A stretch of DNA of 64,000 nt from DASWZN01 sp036404435 (GTDB lineage: Bacteria; Acidobacteriota; Terriglobia; Bryobacterales; Bryobacteraceae): the NCBI GenBank assembly GCA_036404435.1, contig DASWZN010000032.1:62001-126000 (forward strand). The letters run 5' to 3'. The notes beneath the pieces are model-generated. The model saw only the letters and a program-made list of their open reading frames with translations. It did not search any database and was not told the DNA's origin. Positions 26,808 through 34,625 of the stretch are shown here, in pieces. The translations under genes and the position numbers were made by a program. Numbering within the stretch: position 1 is the first letter of the stretch; each line of letters begins with the position of its first letter.

Positions 26808-27148
26808 AGAAACAGCGAGTCGTGAGGGGCATTCCAGTTGAGGAAGGCTCCGGGAATGTGTATACCGACCTCGGCTATACGGATAGCGAGAGCATGCTGG
26901 TGAAGGCGCAGTTGGCTGCCAAGATCGGCGAGATCGTCCAGCGGCGAGCGCTCACGCAAGCCCGCGCCGCGGAGATCCTGGGGTTGACGCAGCCCAAAGT
27001 CTCCGCCCTCTTGAAAGGGCGATTTCGCGGTATTTCGGAGCACCGTTTGTTGGAATGCCTGACCCGGCTGGGCCGCGACGTCCATATTGTTATCAAGCCG
27101 ACGCCCCGGAACCGTTCGAACGGCCGGCTGACGCTTTCCGTAGTATAG
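26804..27148 (+). CDS. XRE-family HTH antitoxin (HigA-like)
   Basis: The 114-residue protein has an XRE helix-turn-helix at about residues 38-92 (LTQARAAEILGLTQPKVSAL, then GISEHRLLECLTRLG). The N-terminus resembles that of the antitoxins partnered with Gp49-type toxins (VVRGIPVEEGSGNVYTDLGY). It overlaps the decayed toxin by ATGA. The gene looks intact, so it is an orphan antitoxin that may still repress its palindromic operator upstream. Base composition is lower in GC than the surroundings. Confidence 0.8.
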   Translation: MKKQRVVRGIPVEEGSGNVYTDLGYTDSESMLVKAQLAAKIGEIVQRRALTQARAAEILGLTQPKVSALLKGRFRGISEHRLLECLTRLGRDVHIVIKPTPRNRSNGRLTLSVV

Positions 27149-27204
27149 GGCACCGGCCTGCCACGGCCTGTAACCAAAACCCGCCCCCATGGTCTAATCG
27201 TTTC

Positions 27205-27795
27205 ATGAGGCTCGTTCCGTTCCTGCTCCTGGCCGGCCTTCTGGCGTGGGCCGCCAATTCGCCGCGCCCCGACCCCAAGGCGGCCGGCTCCCCCAGCGCC
27301 CCCATCCGCATCGAGGTGTTCAGCGATTTCGAGTGCCCAGCCTGCAAGACCCTGCACGATCAAACTCTCCCTGAGCTTCTCAGGGACTACGTCGCGACCG
27401 GCAAGGTCTATCTCATCCACCGGGAATTCCCCCTGCCCCAGCACGTCTATTCTCGTCTGGCCGCCGCCTACGCCACCGCCGCGGCGCGTGTGGGCAAGTA
27501 TCAAGATGTCTCCGATCGCCTGTTCCTGTATCAGGCCTCCTGGTCTGCCAGCGGCGGTGTCGATGCAACCGCCTGCCGTGGTCTCACTTCTGCGGAGGCG
27601 AAAACCGTCCGCGCTCTCGTCATCGACCCCAGCATCGCCGCCGAGATCGAGCGCGACGTGGCTTTGGGCCAGAAAATCCCCATCCGCCAGACTCCCACCA
27701 TGCTGATCAAGCACGGCTCCACGGTCTTCCCCTGGGCCGGCGCGGTCAATTACGAATTGCTGCGCAGTTACCTCGACAGCGAGTTGGCCAAGTAA
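27205..27795 (+). CDS. DsbA-like thioredoxin-fold exported protein
   Basis: The 196-residue protein starts at the ATG at 27205 (RLVPFLLLAGLLAWAA signal). The mature part opens with IRIEVFSDFECPACKTLHDQ, a DsbA/thioredoxin_4 motif with the redox dithiol CPAC at about residue 47. It ends with IRQTPTMLIKHG, the cis-Pro loop (TP) of thioredoxin folds. A third Cys (TACRGL) occurs midway. The expected role is disulfide chemistry outside the inner membrane. A MauE/DoxX-type membrane gene follows after one base, so they probably work as a redox pair. Confidence 0.82.
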   Translation: MRLVPFLLLAGLLAWAANSPRPDPKAAGSPSAPIRIEVFSDFECPACKTLHDQTLPELLRDYVATGKVYLIHREFPLPQHVYSRLAAAYATAAARVGKYQDVSDRLFLYQASWSASGGVDATACRGLTSAEAKTVRALVIDPSIAAEIERDVALGQKIPIRQTPTMLIKHGSTVFPWAGAVNYELLRSYLDSELAK

Positions 27796-27796
27796 C

Positions 27797-28216
27797 ATGT
27801 CCCGCTGGCTTCGTCTGTTCCTCCGGCTGGCGCTAGGCGCCATTTTCGTCTACGCGGCCTGGACCAAGCTGCGCGAGCCCTGGCAAATGTTCGCCAGCGC
27901 GGTGGATGCCTACGGCCTCCTGCCGATGTGGGCCGTGAAATTCGTGGCGCGAACCCTGCCCTGGGCCGAATTGATCGTCGGCCTGCTCCTCATCTCGGGC
28001 TGGTTCCTGCGTCTCTCATCGATAGCCGCCTCGGCCCTGCTACTCGGCTTCTTCGCGGTCATGGTGCGTACTTATGCCAGCGGCATCCAGATCGAATGCG
28101 GCTGCTTCGGCCCCGGCGACACCATCTCGCCCCGCTCGCTGGCCCGCGACGGCGCCCTGCTTCTGGCCTCGCTGGTTCTGGCCGGAATGGCCGTCTGGCA
28201 GCGCCGGCAGCGCTGA
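27797..28216 (+). CDS. MauE/DoxX-type four-helix membrane protein
   Basis: The 139-residue protein has four membrane helices (about 5-23, 48-68, 73-90 and 113-131). The motif IECGCFGPGDTIS lies between helix 3 and 4, the cysteine pair conserved in MauE. MauE helps disulfide formation in methylamine dehydrogenase maturation, and the related DoxX proteins act in redox chemistry. Here it is translationally coupled to the DsbA-like gene, and no mau genes are near, so a general electron-handling partner for the DsbA-like protein is the better guess. Confidence 0.8.
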   Translation: MSRWLRLFLRLALGAIFVYAAWTKLREPWQMFASAVDAYGLLPMWAVKFVARTLPWAELIVGLLLISGWFLRLSSIAASALLLGFFAVMVRTYASGIQIECGCFGPGDTISPRSLARDGALLLASLVLAGMAVWQRRQR

Positions 28217-28291
28217 GTGAGGTCCTACCAAGAGCACTGTCCAAGTCTATTGGCAGTCTTCGCGCAGTCGCGGACACCCTGCGCCGTATGG

Positions 28292-28989
28292 TCACTGCCG
28301 ATCCCCTGATGTTTGAGGACCTGGCCGCCTGAACTCTTCAAACAGGTCTACCGCATCGACATCCGTCTTCATCCGCGACAAGAAATCGCCCTTGATGGCG
28401 TGTCGTGTGCCGACACCGAGCGACTTCCAGTAGGCCCCCCGCTCTTCTTCTTCGTATCTCGCAAAGATTTCTTCCAGGTTCTTCAGCGCTGTTCTGCCCG
28501 CAACGTCGAACAAGGCTTTCTTCCTCGGAATCACAACCAACTGAGTCTCTTTCCAACCACCGCAAGAGAGTCGCACTTGGTTACCGCGTTTAACTCGTTC
28601 CTCCACATGCCGCACTCACCATTGATTTTCACGGCGGCGATCAGCTCTACCCTTAGGTCTCCCCATTGCTGCGGATTGAACGGGATAACGTGTCGTTCGT
28701 AGAAAGAGAATACTGTCCTCTCCATCGCGAGACCGCACGATTCCACGTCTGCACACGCATCAAAGGCATCCAGAAGCTGACGCTTCAACGCCCAGAGGTA
28801 ATCGCTGTTCCCAGCACCGGTGATTGCGAACACCCGATCTTCATTCCCGGTCGCGTCTGGATAGAAGCGGCCTTCGAGCGCTATCTTGCTTGACTGTAAT
28901 TTGAGGTCCCCGGCATACCCAGTTCCCTCCTGAGAATCAGCGGCCAAGATCATCGCCTGCGGGCCGAGCACCCCCAGAGCAATAGTCAT
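28292..28989 (-). pseudogene. Ntn-hydrolase/proteasome-like protein, apparently frameshifted
   Basis: The 5' part (28531-28989, GGAGGA before the ATG) encodes 152 residues opening with MTIALGVLGPQAMILAADSQ, the fold of 20S-proteasome-like Ntn hydrolases (catalytic residue after the initiator, conserved DSQE), and continues to VKINGECGMWRNELNAV. The frame then ends. An overlapping second frame (28292-28615) continues with CGGWKETQLVVIPRKKALF and a helical tail, which fits the C-terminal CGG-T--V segment of this family. This suggests a deletion or frameshift near 28555-28610. The alternative is two separate small genes. Lower GC than neighbours. Confidence 0.4.
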
Positions 28990-29360
28990 AGTCTTCCTCC
29001 CCGGAAGCCGTCCGACTCGAGGGTGCCACGGCTCGGTGGTCTGAGCGTAAACCAGCTCCGCACCTTGGTCAAGCGAATAATCTTGGCCATCTGACCAGTC
29101 GGGCAGTCCCGTTGCTCGCTGAAATCCCCCAGCGAGTGCCAGAACCACCAAGCCCCAGCGGGAGAGGGGAACTGCCGCGCAAGGCAGTCACGGGGACCTC
29201 GCCCAGAGTATCACCGCGAACCACAAAACCGCCCCAGCCGCACCTCACTTAAGCTGCAAAACGCGACAAAAGGCCGTCATTAGCGCTACAAAAACGCTCA
29301 CCCAGCACCCCGAAACGGTCCCGGCCCGCCGCTCCCCACCCCCGGCGCTAGAATCGAGTC
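28990..29360. other. 371-base region with no gene seen
   Basis: The spacer between the Ntn-like pseudogene and hemB holds no convincing coding frame, tRNA or repeat. Only its last bases carry a promoter-like TAGAAT (29349-29354) for hemB. Confidence 0.5.
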
Positions 29361-30386
29361 ATGCCCTTCCCGATTCACCGCATGAGGCGGCTGCGCTCCA
29401 CCGAACCCATGCGCCGCCTGGTCCGCGAAACTCATCTCGAGCCCTCTCAGTTCATCCTGCCGTTGTTCGTTGTCCCCGGAAAGGGAGTGCGGCGGGAGAT
29501 CGCGTCCATGCCCGGCCACGCACAGCTCTCCGTCGAAGAGGCGGTGCGCGAAGCCGCCGAGGCGGAATATCTGGGACTGGGCGGCGTCATCCTGTTCGGC
29601 ATCCCGGAGAAGAAGGACGAAAACGCTACCGAGGCCTACTCCGATGACGGCATCGTGCAGCGCGCCATCCGCGCCATCAAGCTCGGCGCGCCCAACCTGC
29701 TGGTGATCACCGACGTCTGCAATTGCGAGTACACCAGCCACGGCCATTGCGGGAAGGTGGTGGATGGCGATGTGGATAACGACGCGACGCTCGAATGGCT
29801 CGCCAAGGCCGCGGTGTCGCACGCGCGCGCCGGTGCGGATATCGTCGCGCCATCGGACATGATGGATGGCCGCGTGGGCGCCATTCGCGGCGCGCTCGAT
29901 GCCGCTGGCTTTTCAAACACGCCCATCCTGTCCTACGCCGCCAAGTTTGCCTCGGTGTTCTACGGGCCCTTCCGCGACGCTGCGGAATCCGCGCCGCAAT
30001 TCGGCGACCGGCGCAGTTACCAGATGGACCCGGCCAACGGGCGCGAAGCGCTGCGGGAAATCGAGCTGGACCTCGAAGAGGGCGCCGACATGATCATGGT
30101 CAAGCCGGCCATGCCGTACCTGGACATCATCCGTCAGGCGCGCGACCGCTGGCACGCGCCCATCGCCGCCTACCAGGTAAGCGGCGAGTACAGCATGATT
30201 ATGGCCGCCGCGCGCAACGGCTGGATCGATTGCGAGCGCGCCATGCTCGAATCGCTCACCTCTATCCGCCGCGCCGGCGCCAGCATCACCATCACCTATT
30301 TCGCCAAGGCGGCCGCCGCCCTCCTCCGCCCTCAGTCCCGCCCGCCAGGCGGCGTCCATGTCCGCGTGCCGGGTGAGGTGAACTAG
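29361..30386 (+). CDS. hemB: Porphobilinogen synthase (delta-aminolevulinic acid dehydratase)
   Basis: The 341-residue enzyme condenses two 5-aminolevulinate molecules in tetrapyrrole synthesis. It has the zinc-site cysteines in DVCNCEYTSHGHCG (about residues 123-136), catalytic lysines in LSYAAKFASVFYGPFRDA and MIMVKPAMPYLD, and the allosteric/metal RRSYQMDPAN segment. It is the zinc-dependent form. A TAGAAT box ends six bases before the ATG with no leader, so the transcript is likely leaderless. It ends sharing a CTAG with the stop of the convergent gene. Confidence 0.96.
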   Translation: MPFPIHRMRRLRSTEPMRRLVRETHLEPSQFILPLFVVPGKGVRREIASMPGHAQLSVEEAVREAAEAEYLGLGGVILFGIPEKKDENATEAYSDDGIVQRAIRAIKLGAPNLLVITDVCNCEYTSHGHCGKVVDGDVDNDATLEWLAKAAVSHARAGADIVAPSDMMDGRVGAIRGALDAAGFSNTPILSYAAKFASVFYGPFRDAAESAPQFGDRRSYQMDPANGREALREIELDLEEGADMIMVKPAMPYLDIIRQARDRWHAPIAAYQVSGEYSMIMAAARNGWIDCERAMLESLTSIRRAGASITITYFAKAAAALLRPQSRPPGGVHVRVPGEVN

Positions 30387-30796
30387 CCCAGAACTCTGGC
30401 CGCTTTGCGGAAATCGGCAGCAGGCACCACAATCAGCGCGCCGTAAGCGCCCGCGCCGCTGCACAGAGCGTGCATGGACACCAGGTTGATGCCCTTCGCC
30501 GCCAGTTTGCCCAGCAGCTCGGCGCCCACGCCCGGCCGGTCCGCGCCGGTCGCCAGGAAGCCTTTCTGCCTCTTGCCGAGTGCCACGCCCGCCTTCTTCG
30601 CGATTGGCCCAAGGTTCGGCGCCTTGTCATCCACTATGAGGATCGCCTCGCCCTTCCGCGCCGATTTTGAATATCCCAGGAAGCCGGTCAGAGTGACTCC
30701 GGCATCTTTGACTGCGTTGAGGAGACGCGCCCCCTCTCCAACCTTGTTCGGAATCTCGCCGATGTAGTAATTCACCCGCTGTATTTTGTCCGCCAT
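30383..30796 (-). CDS. ACT-like small protein
   Basis: The 137-residue cytoplasmic protein shows two halves with a beta-alpha-beta ACT-like rhythm. The first reads RVNYYIGEIPNKVGEGARLL, the second GADRPGVGAELLGKLAAKGI, then VSMHALCSGAGAYGALIVV. GADRPGVGAELLGKLAAKGI matches the ligand loop of ACT domains (D-PG---). The expected role is small-molecule sensing, with no partner visible. A ribosome site GGAG lies upstream of the ATG. The gene ends convergent with hemB with overlapping stop codons. Confidence 0.65.
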   Translation of the reverse strand: MADKIQRVNYYIGEIPNKVGEGARLLNAVKDAGVTLTGFLGYSKSARKGEAILIVDDKAPNLGPIAKKAGVALGKRQKGFLATGADRPGVGAELLGKLAAKGINLVSMHALCSGAGAYGALIVVPAADFRKAARVLG

Positions 30797-30850
30797 CCGT
30801 TTCTCCTTGATCCGAATGGTACGGCGGGAACAACCGCCGGGTCAAGCAGA

Positions 30851-33025
30851 CTACGGATTTTGCTGCGCGGGGTACCGCACCACGGTGAAGCTCCGAAGAG
30901 TCACCGTATCGCTGGTAGAAGCCGCCATGCGTCCCAGGAACGACACGGTGAGCGGCGCCGCCAGCGAATCGGAGGCGCTGCCGGCCGACGCCGCGAATGC
31001 CAGCGCCGCGCCCCAGCTCTCCACCCGCCAGTGAGCCCCGATCGAGTCCACGCCGGCATCCAACCTGCCGCCGGCGGCCGTCTCACTGGCCGTGGCCGCG
31101 CGGGACACCACCACCGTCGAGCCCCAATGGACTTCCAAGGTCAAGCCCGTCGTCGTGCCTTCGTGGGAATAGTCGAAGCGGATATCGGCGCGGTCGCCCG
31201 GCTGCAGAAATCCCGCCGGGATGGTGCAAGTGCCCAGAGAAGTGAGCGCGGTGGAACTGGTCGCCGTGCCGGTGGCGCTGCACAGCACCTGCGGCGCCGT
31301 GTGCACCTCGCCGCCCTCGGCCGTCTTCCGTGCCAGCGAGGCGGTGTTGTACCAGGCGTCGCCGTCGCTGCGGCTCGTCGGATCGGTGGCGCTGCCCGTA
31401 TCCTCCCAGGCGGCAAGCGTCGCTGAGGTTGCCGCGTGAAACGACGGCCCCAGCACGCGCCCGTCCGGGTCTACGTGAGCCAGCTCATTGCCGGAGGGGT
31501 CCAGCCAGCGGCTGAGCGGCGCGCTCCCCTGCCCCTGCCCCGCGCGCACCACCAGCGTCGTCAACCCCACCGAGGTTTGCGCGTCCCACAGGTACAGCGT
31601 CGTAGAATCGCTGTTGTTACCCACCGACAGTCTGCGGTTCCCGTTGTCCCACGAGAACTGGGTGCTGTTCTGCGCCAGGTTGCCGTTCGCATCGACGAAG
31701 GGAATCGAGCCTTGCGGGAACGCCGTATACAGGCAGGCGTTCCAGACCGCATCGGCGCCGTTCGACATCAGGCAGCGGTTGGCCGCGCCGAGCGGCAGCC
31801 GCGCCCAGAGAGCCGGCGAGGTCCCCTGCGCCACAATCAGGTCGCCGCGCGTGGGCGATGCCGCAACCGTGTCCGCGTGTGCGGAGCTGAGCAGATTGTG
31901 GGCCAGCGGCGTCCTGGCGTCCGCGAGCCGTGAGTCGGCGGCCGTGACATACAGGTTCGTCGCCGATGGCGAGCCGGCCGTTCCCGCCAGCGCGGCCTTT
32001 TGGCCCGCGGTGGGATCGTTCACGTTCGAGTGCGTCGGGTAATTCAGCGCCAGTTTGTATTCCTCGATCCCGGCAGTCGCCGAGACGTTGGCGTCCACTA
32101 TGACGCCCGCCGCTAGCGTGGGGTTCGGGAAATAGCCGCTCAGCGCTCCGCCGGCCAGCCCCACCGGGTTGCCCGCATCGACCAGGCGATACGTCGCCAT
32201 CAGGGTGTCCCCGGCGAGTGGCGCCGAGGCCGGCGCGAACGTGATCGTGTTGCCCGCCACCGAGTAATCCACGTTCTGTTCCTCGAGCAGGCCGTTGCGA
32301 TAAAGCGCCAGGCTCGTGGCGGGCGCGGGCGGATTGGCCAGCGTGAACACCGCATTCGTGCCGTTGATCAACCCGGCCGGCGTTTCGCCGTCCACGAAGC
32401 CGGGGCCCGTCCCCGCCGACCCGCACGGCCCGGACGTGCCGTTCACAAGCACGCAGTAGGTGGGGTTGCCGCTGACGGCCTCGAGCAGCCCCGCGGAGTC
32501 GATGTAGACGGCCTGCGACGGTGCGTAGCCGGCGCCCCGTTGCGGCCGCATGGCCAGATCGGCCAGCAGTTCCACCACGGAGGGCTCCGGTATCGACGTG
32601 TCCTGCCCCGTAGACCCCCCGCCGGTGCCCGTGCCCGAGCCCGAGGATGACGGAGCCACCGTGACGCGAACATTGCTCAGCCCTAGTGGCGTCGCGCTGG
32701 CCGGAACCACCCAGATTTCCTGGAACTGGGTTTTACCGTCGCTGACATAGCGCACGGCATAGCTCGATCCATTCGCGTTCGGCACCAGTTGCACGTAGAT
32801 CACGCCGTTGACGATCGGGACCGTCAGGTTGCTGGTGGCGATGTTCGAAGCGTCCGCCGCCTCGAAGCTCTGCCATTGGATCAGCATGAAACCGCTGAAC
32901 GGAGTGCCGTTGGCTTTGTAGAGAGTGTCTTGAACGGTTGTCAGCGCCGGGTCCGCCCATCCCAGAGCCAGTCCGAACGTCATCCCCGCCAGCAGGCGGA
33001 ACTTCCAGCCGCACGCGAACATCAT
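30851..33025 (-). CDS. Large secreted fibre-like protein
   Basis: The 724-residue protein has a signal peptide (LLAGMTFGLALGWA) and an N-domain typical of acidobacterial secreted proteins (TVQDTLYKANGTPFSGFMLI). A Ser/Gly linker follows (about 125-145). The long C-terminal part is low in charge and rich in Ala/Gly/Ser/Thr, with tail-fibre-like segments such as DLIVAQGTSPALWARLPLGA, RCLMSNGADAVWNACLYTAF and TLYLWDAQTSVGL. I recognise the layout of phage-tail-fibre or collar-like surface proteins but no certain family. It is divergent from the ECF-sigma operon, 215 bases apart. Confidence 0.6.
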   Translation of the reverse strand: MMFACGWKFRLLAGMTFGLALGWADPALTTVQDTLYKANGTPFSGFMLIQWQSFEAADASNIATSNLTVPIVNGVIYVQLVPNANGSSYAVRYVSDGKTQFQEIWVVPASATPLGLSNVRVTVAPSSSGSGTGTGGGSTGQDTSIPEPSVVELLADLAMRPQRGAGYAPSQAVYIDSAGLLEAVSGNPTYCVLVNGTSGPCGSAGTGPGFVDGETPAGLINGTNAVFTLANPPAPATSLALYRNGLLEEQNVDYSVAGNTITFAPASAPLAGDTLMATYRLVDAGNPVGLAGGALSGYFPNPTLAAGVIVDANVSATAGIEEYKLALNYPTHSNVNDPTAGQKAALAGTAGSPSATNLYVTAADSRLADARTPLAHNLLSSAHADTVAASPTRGDLIVAQGTSPALWARLPLGAANRCLMSNGADAVWNACLYTAFPQGSIPFVDANGNLAQNSTQFSWDNGNRRLSVGNNSDSTTLYLWDAQTSVGLTTLVVRAGQGQGSAPLSRWLDPSGNELAHVDPDGRVLGPSFHAATSATLAAWEDTGSATDPTSRSDGDAWYNTASLARKTAEGGEVHTAPQVLCSATGTATSSTALTSLGTCTIPAGFLQPGDRADIRFDYSHEGTTTGLTLEVHWGSTVVVSRAATASETAAGGRLDAGVDSIGAHWRVESWGAALAFAASAGSASDSLAAPLTVSFLGRMAASTSDTVTLRSFTVVRYPAQQNP

Positions 33026-33240
33026 CAGCCTCCTGGAAAAAAAAGGGCCCGGACCCGCCCAAGGCTCGAGCCCTAACGCCTACGCAACACCGGCTTCAGT
33101 GTACGGGTGCCCGCCGCGGCTGCCCGGCCCTCGGAAACGTCTAAGTGGAAGTCAGGAAGGGACTAATTTTCCGCCCAATGGCGTCACCGTACAATCGAAC
33201 AGGAGCGCAACCCGCTCGCTCTTACTCTATGGAAGGCAGG

Positions 33241-33771
33241 ATGACGGACAGACGCGAGGCTCAGCGGGTCCTCCGCGCGCAGTGCGGCGATCGCGAGGCG
33301 CTCGAAGCGCTGCTGCGCGCAGTCCAGAGCAGTTTGTTCCACTACATTTCGGGGCTGGTGGGTTTCCAGGGCGCGGAGGATGTGCTGCAGGACGTCTTCG
33401 TGCAGATTTGCAGGCATTTGAAACAACTGCGCGACCCGTACCTGTTTCGCCCCTGGGCGTACCGTATCGCCAGCCGCGCATCGTTCCTGTCTCTCAAACG
33501 GGAACGCCGGTGGCAGCCCAGCGATGACGACGCGGCGATCGAGGATCTGCCGGCCGGCGCCGATCGGAACGCTCCGGCGTTGCTGTCCGATCTCTCCGTG
33601 CTGCTGGATTCGGTCTCGCTCGCAAGCCGGGCCGTGCTGCTGCTGCACTACGTCCAGGGGCTCTCTTTGGAGGAAACGGCCGCCGTTCTCGGGGTGAGCA
33701 TCGGCACGGTCAAATCGAGACTGGCCTGGGGACTGTCGCGTCTTCGAAAACGAATGGAGGTTAAGAGATGA
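33241..33771 (+). CDS. ECF RNA polymerase sigma factor
   Basis: The 176-residue protein has sigma-70 region 2 (LFHYISGLVGFQGAEDVLQD, then RPWAYRIASRASFLSLKRER) and region 4 (SLEETAAVLGVSIGTVKSRL). The start at 33241 follows a GGAAGGCAGG site; an ATG four codons earlier is also possible. It overlaps the next gene by ATGA. ECF factors are normally held by an anti-sigma factor. The two downstream membrane proteins, each overlapping by four bases, are the obvious candidates, although neither shows the zinc anti-sigma motif. Confidence 0.88.
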   Translation: MTDRREAQRVLRAQCGDREALEALLRAVQSSLFHYISGLVGFQGAEDVLQDVFVQICRHLKQLRDPYLFRPWAYRIASRASFLSLKRERRWQPSDDDAAIEDLPAGADRNAPALLSDLSVLLDSVSLASRAVLLLHYVQGLSLEETAAVLGVSIGTVKSRLAWGLSRLRKRMEVKR

Positions 33772-34064
33772 ATGCCGATGTTGTGCGCAAGTCGCTCGAT
33801 GCCGTTGACCGCGGGCGCATCTGGATGCGAGTCCTTGCGGTCGCGATTCTGCTGGGCGCGCTCTTCTTCGCCCTGGCGATGACGTCGCTTTCGGAATCCG
33901 CGGGGGAGCGGAGCCTGCGATTGGAAGTTGTGTCGGGATCCATTGCCGTCATTCTGTGCGTGTTCGGCATGGGCATAGCGATCCTGAGGACCTCCAACGC
34001 TAACGCCAGGCGAATTCTGAAAGCCATCGAACTGCTTTCCGAGAGCGGTAGAATGCCTGTGTGA
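33768..34064 (+). CDS. Small two-helix membrane protein in ECF-sigma operon
   Basis: The 98-residue protein has a short cytoplasmic N-terminus (about 20 residues), two membrane helices (about 21-41 and 57-74) and a basic C-terminal helix (NANARRILKAIELLSESGR). It has no HxxxCxxC anti-sigma zinc motif. Both ends overlap neighbours by four bases (ATGA upstream, GTGA downstream), so it is translated in step with the sigma factor. A membrane sensor or anti-sigma role is inferred from the position. Confidence 0.6.
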   Translation: MNADVVRKSLDAVDRGRIWMRVLAVAILLGALFFALAMTSLSESAGERSLRLEVVSGSIAVILCVFGMGIAILRTSNANARRILKAIELLSESGRMPV

Positions 34065-34585
34065 AACCGATCTCCTGGCGGGTGCAGTTGGGGCTCATTG
34101 CCTTGGGGTACGCCGCCGTCCTCGGCTACGGAGCGGGCGTGCTCTACATGCGTCACCTCGCGGAGATCAGGGATCCCAGCATCATGGCATCGGCCGGCAT
34201 GTACGCCTTTGCAGAGGGATTGGACTATCTATTTCTCGCGCTCCTGCTGATGATCCCGACCGCGTTTTTGCTGCGTCTGGTGGCCCGTTTTGAGACGCTC
34301 TACAACTGGTATTCGCGGCTTGTGCTGGCTGTCAGCCTGACCGCCCCTTTTGGCCTGGGTATATTCATTGCGGGTCAAAGCCCAGCCGGGAGAGCCTTCA
34401 GCCTTCTCTGCTTTCTGAGGCTCTCGTTCGCGCCTCTGACAGTTGTGGGAATCGGGATCAGCCGCTTGGCGGCTCGATTTGACCGGGCGAAGCGGCTAAC
34501 TTCCTATGCGCTCTGGATCGAAGGCGCAGTGACCCTAATAGCCGTGCTGATATTGATCCTCGTGCCTTGGCATCCCAGAACGTGA
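34061..34585 (+). CDS. Multi-spanning membrane protein in ECF-sigma operon
   Basis: The 174-residue protein (GTG start) has about five membrane helices (about 9-28, 51-70, 87-103, 117-137 and 150-170). Short charged loops separate them (MRHLAEIRDPS, RFETLYNWYSR, RLAARFDRAKR). I do not recognise a family. It is the last gene of the ECF operon, with a hairpin terminator candidate 16 bases downstream. The likely role is signal input for the sigma factor, an inference from context. Confidence 0.6.
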   Translation: MKPISWRVQLGLIALGYAAVLGYGAGVLYMRHLAEIRDPSIMASAGMYAFAEGLDYLFLALLLMIPTAFLLRLVARFETLYNWYSRLVLAVSLTAPFGLGIFIAGQSPAGRAFSLLCFLRLSFAPLTVVGIGISRLAARFDRAKRLTSYALWIEGAVTLIAVLILILVPWHPRT

Positions 34586-34601
34586 AGCGGCAGCGCCGGG
34601 C

Positions 34602-34617
34602 TGGGGGCGAGCCCCCA
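34602..34617. terminator. Hairpin between convergent genes
   Basis: TGGGGGC-GA-GCCCCCA is a perfect 7-base inverted repeat in the 40-base gap between the ECF operon and serS stops. It has no T-run, and could end transcription from both sides. Confidence 0.45.
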
Positions 34618-34625
34618 TGCCCCGT

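Noticed and set aside
28990..29360. tRNA or small RNA gene in the spacer before hemB
   Set aside because: No cloverleaf with a matching acceptor stem, T-loop or CCA end could be found by eye on either strand.
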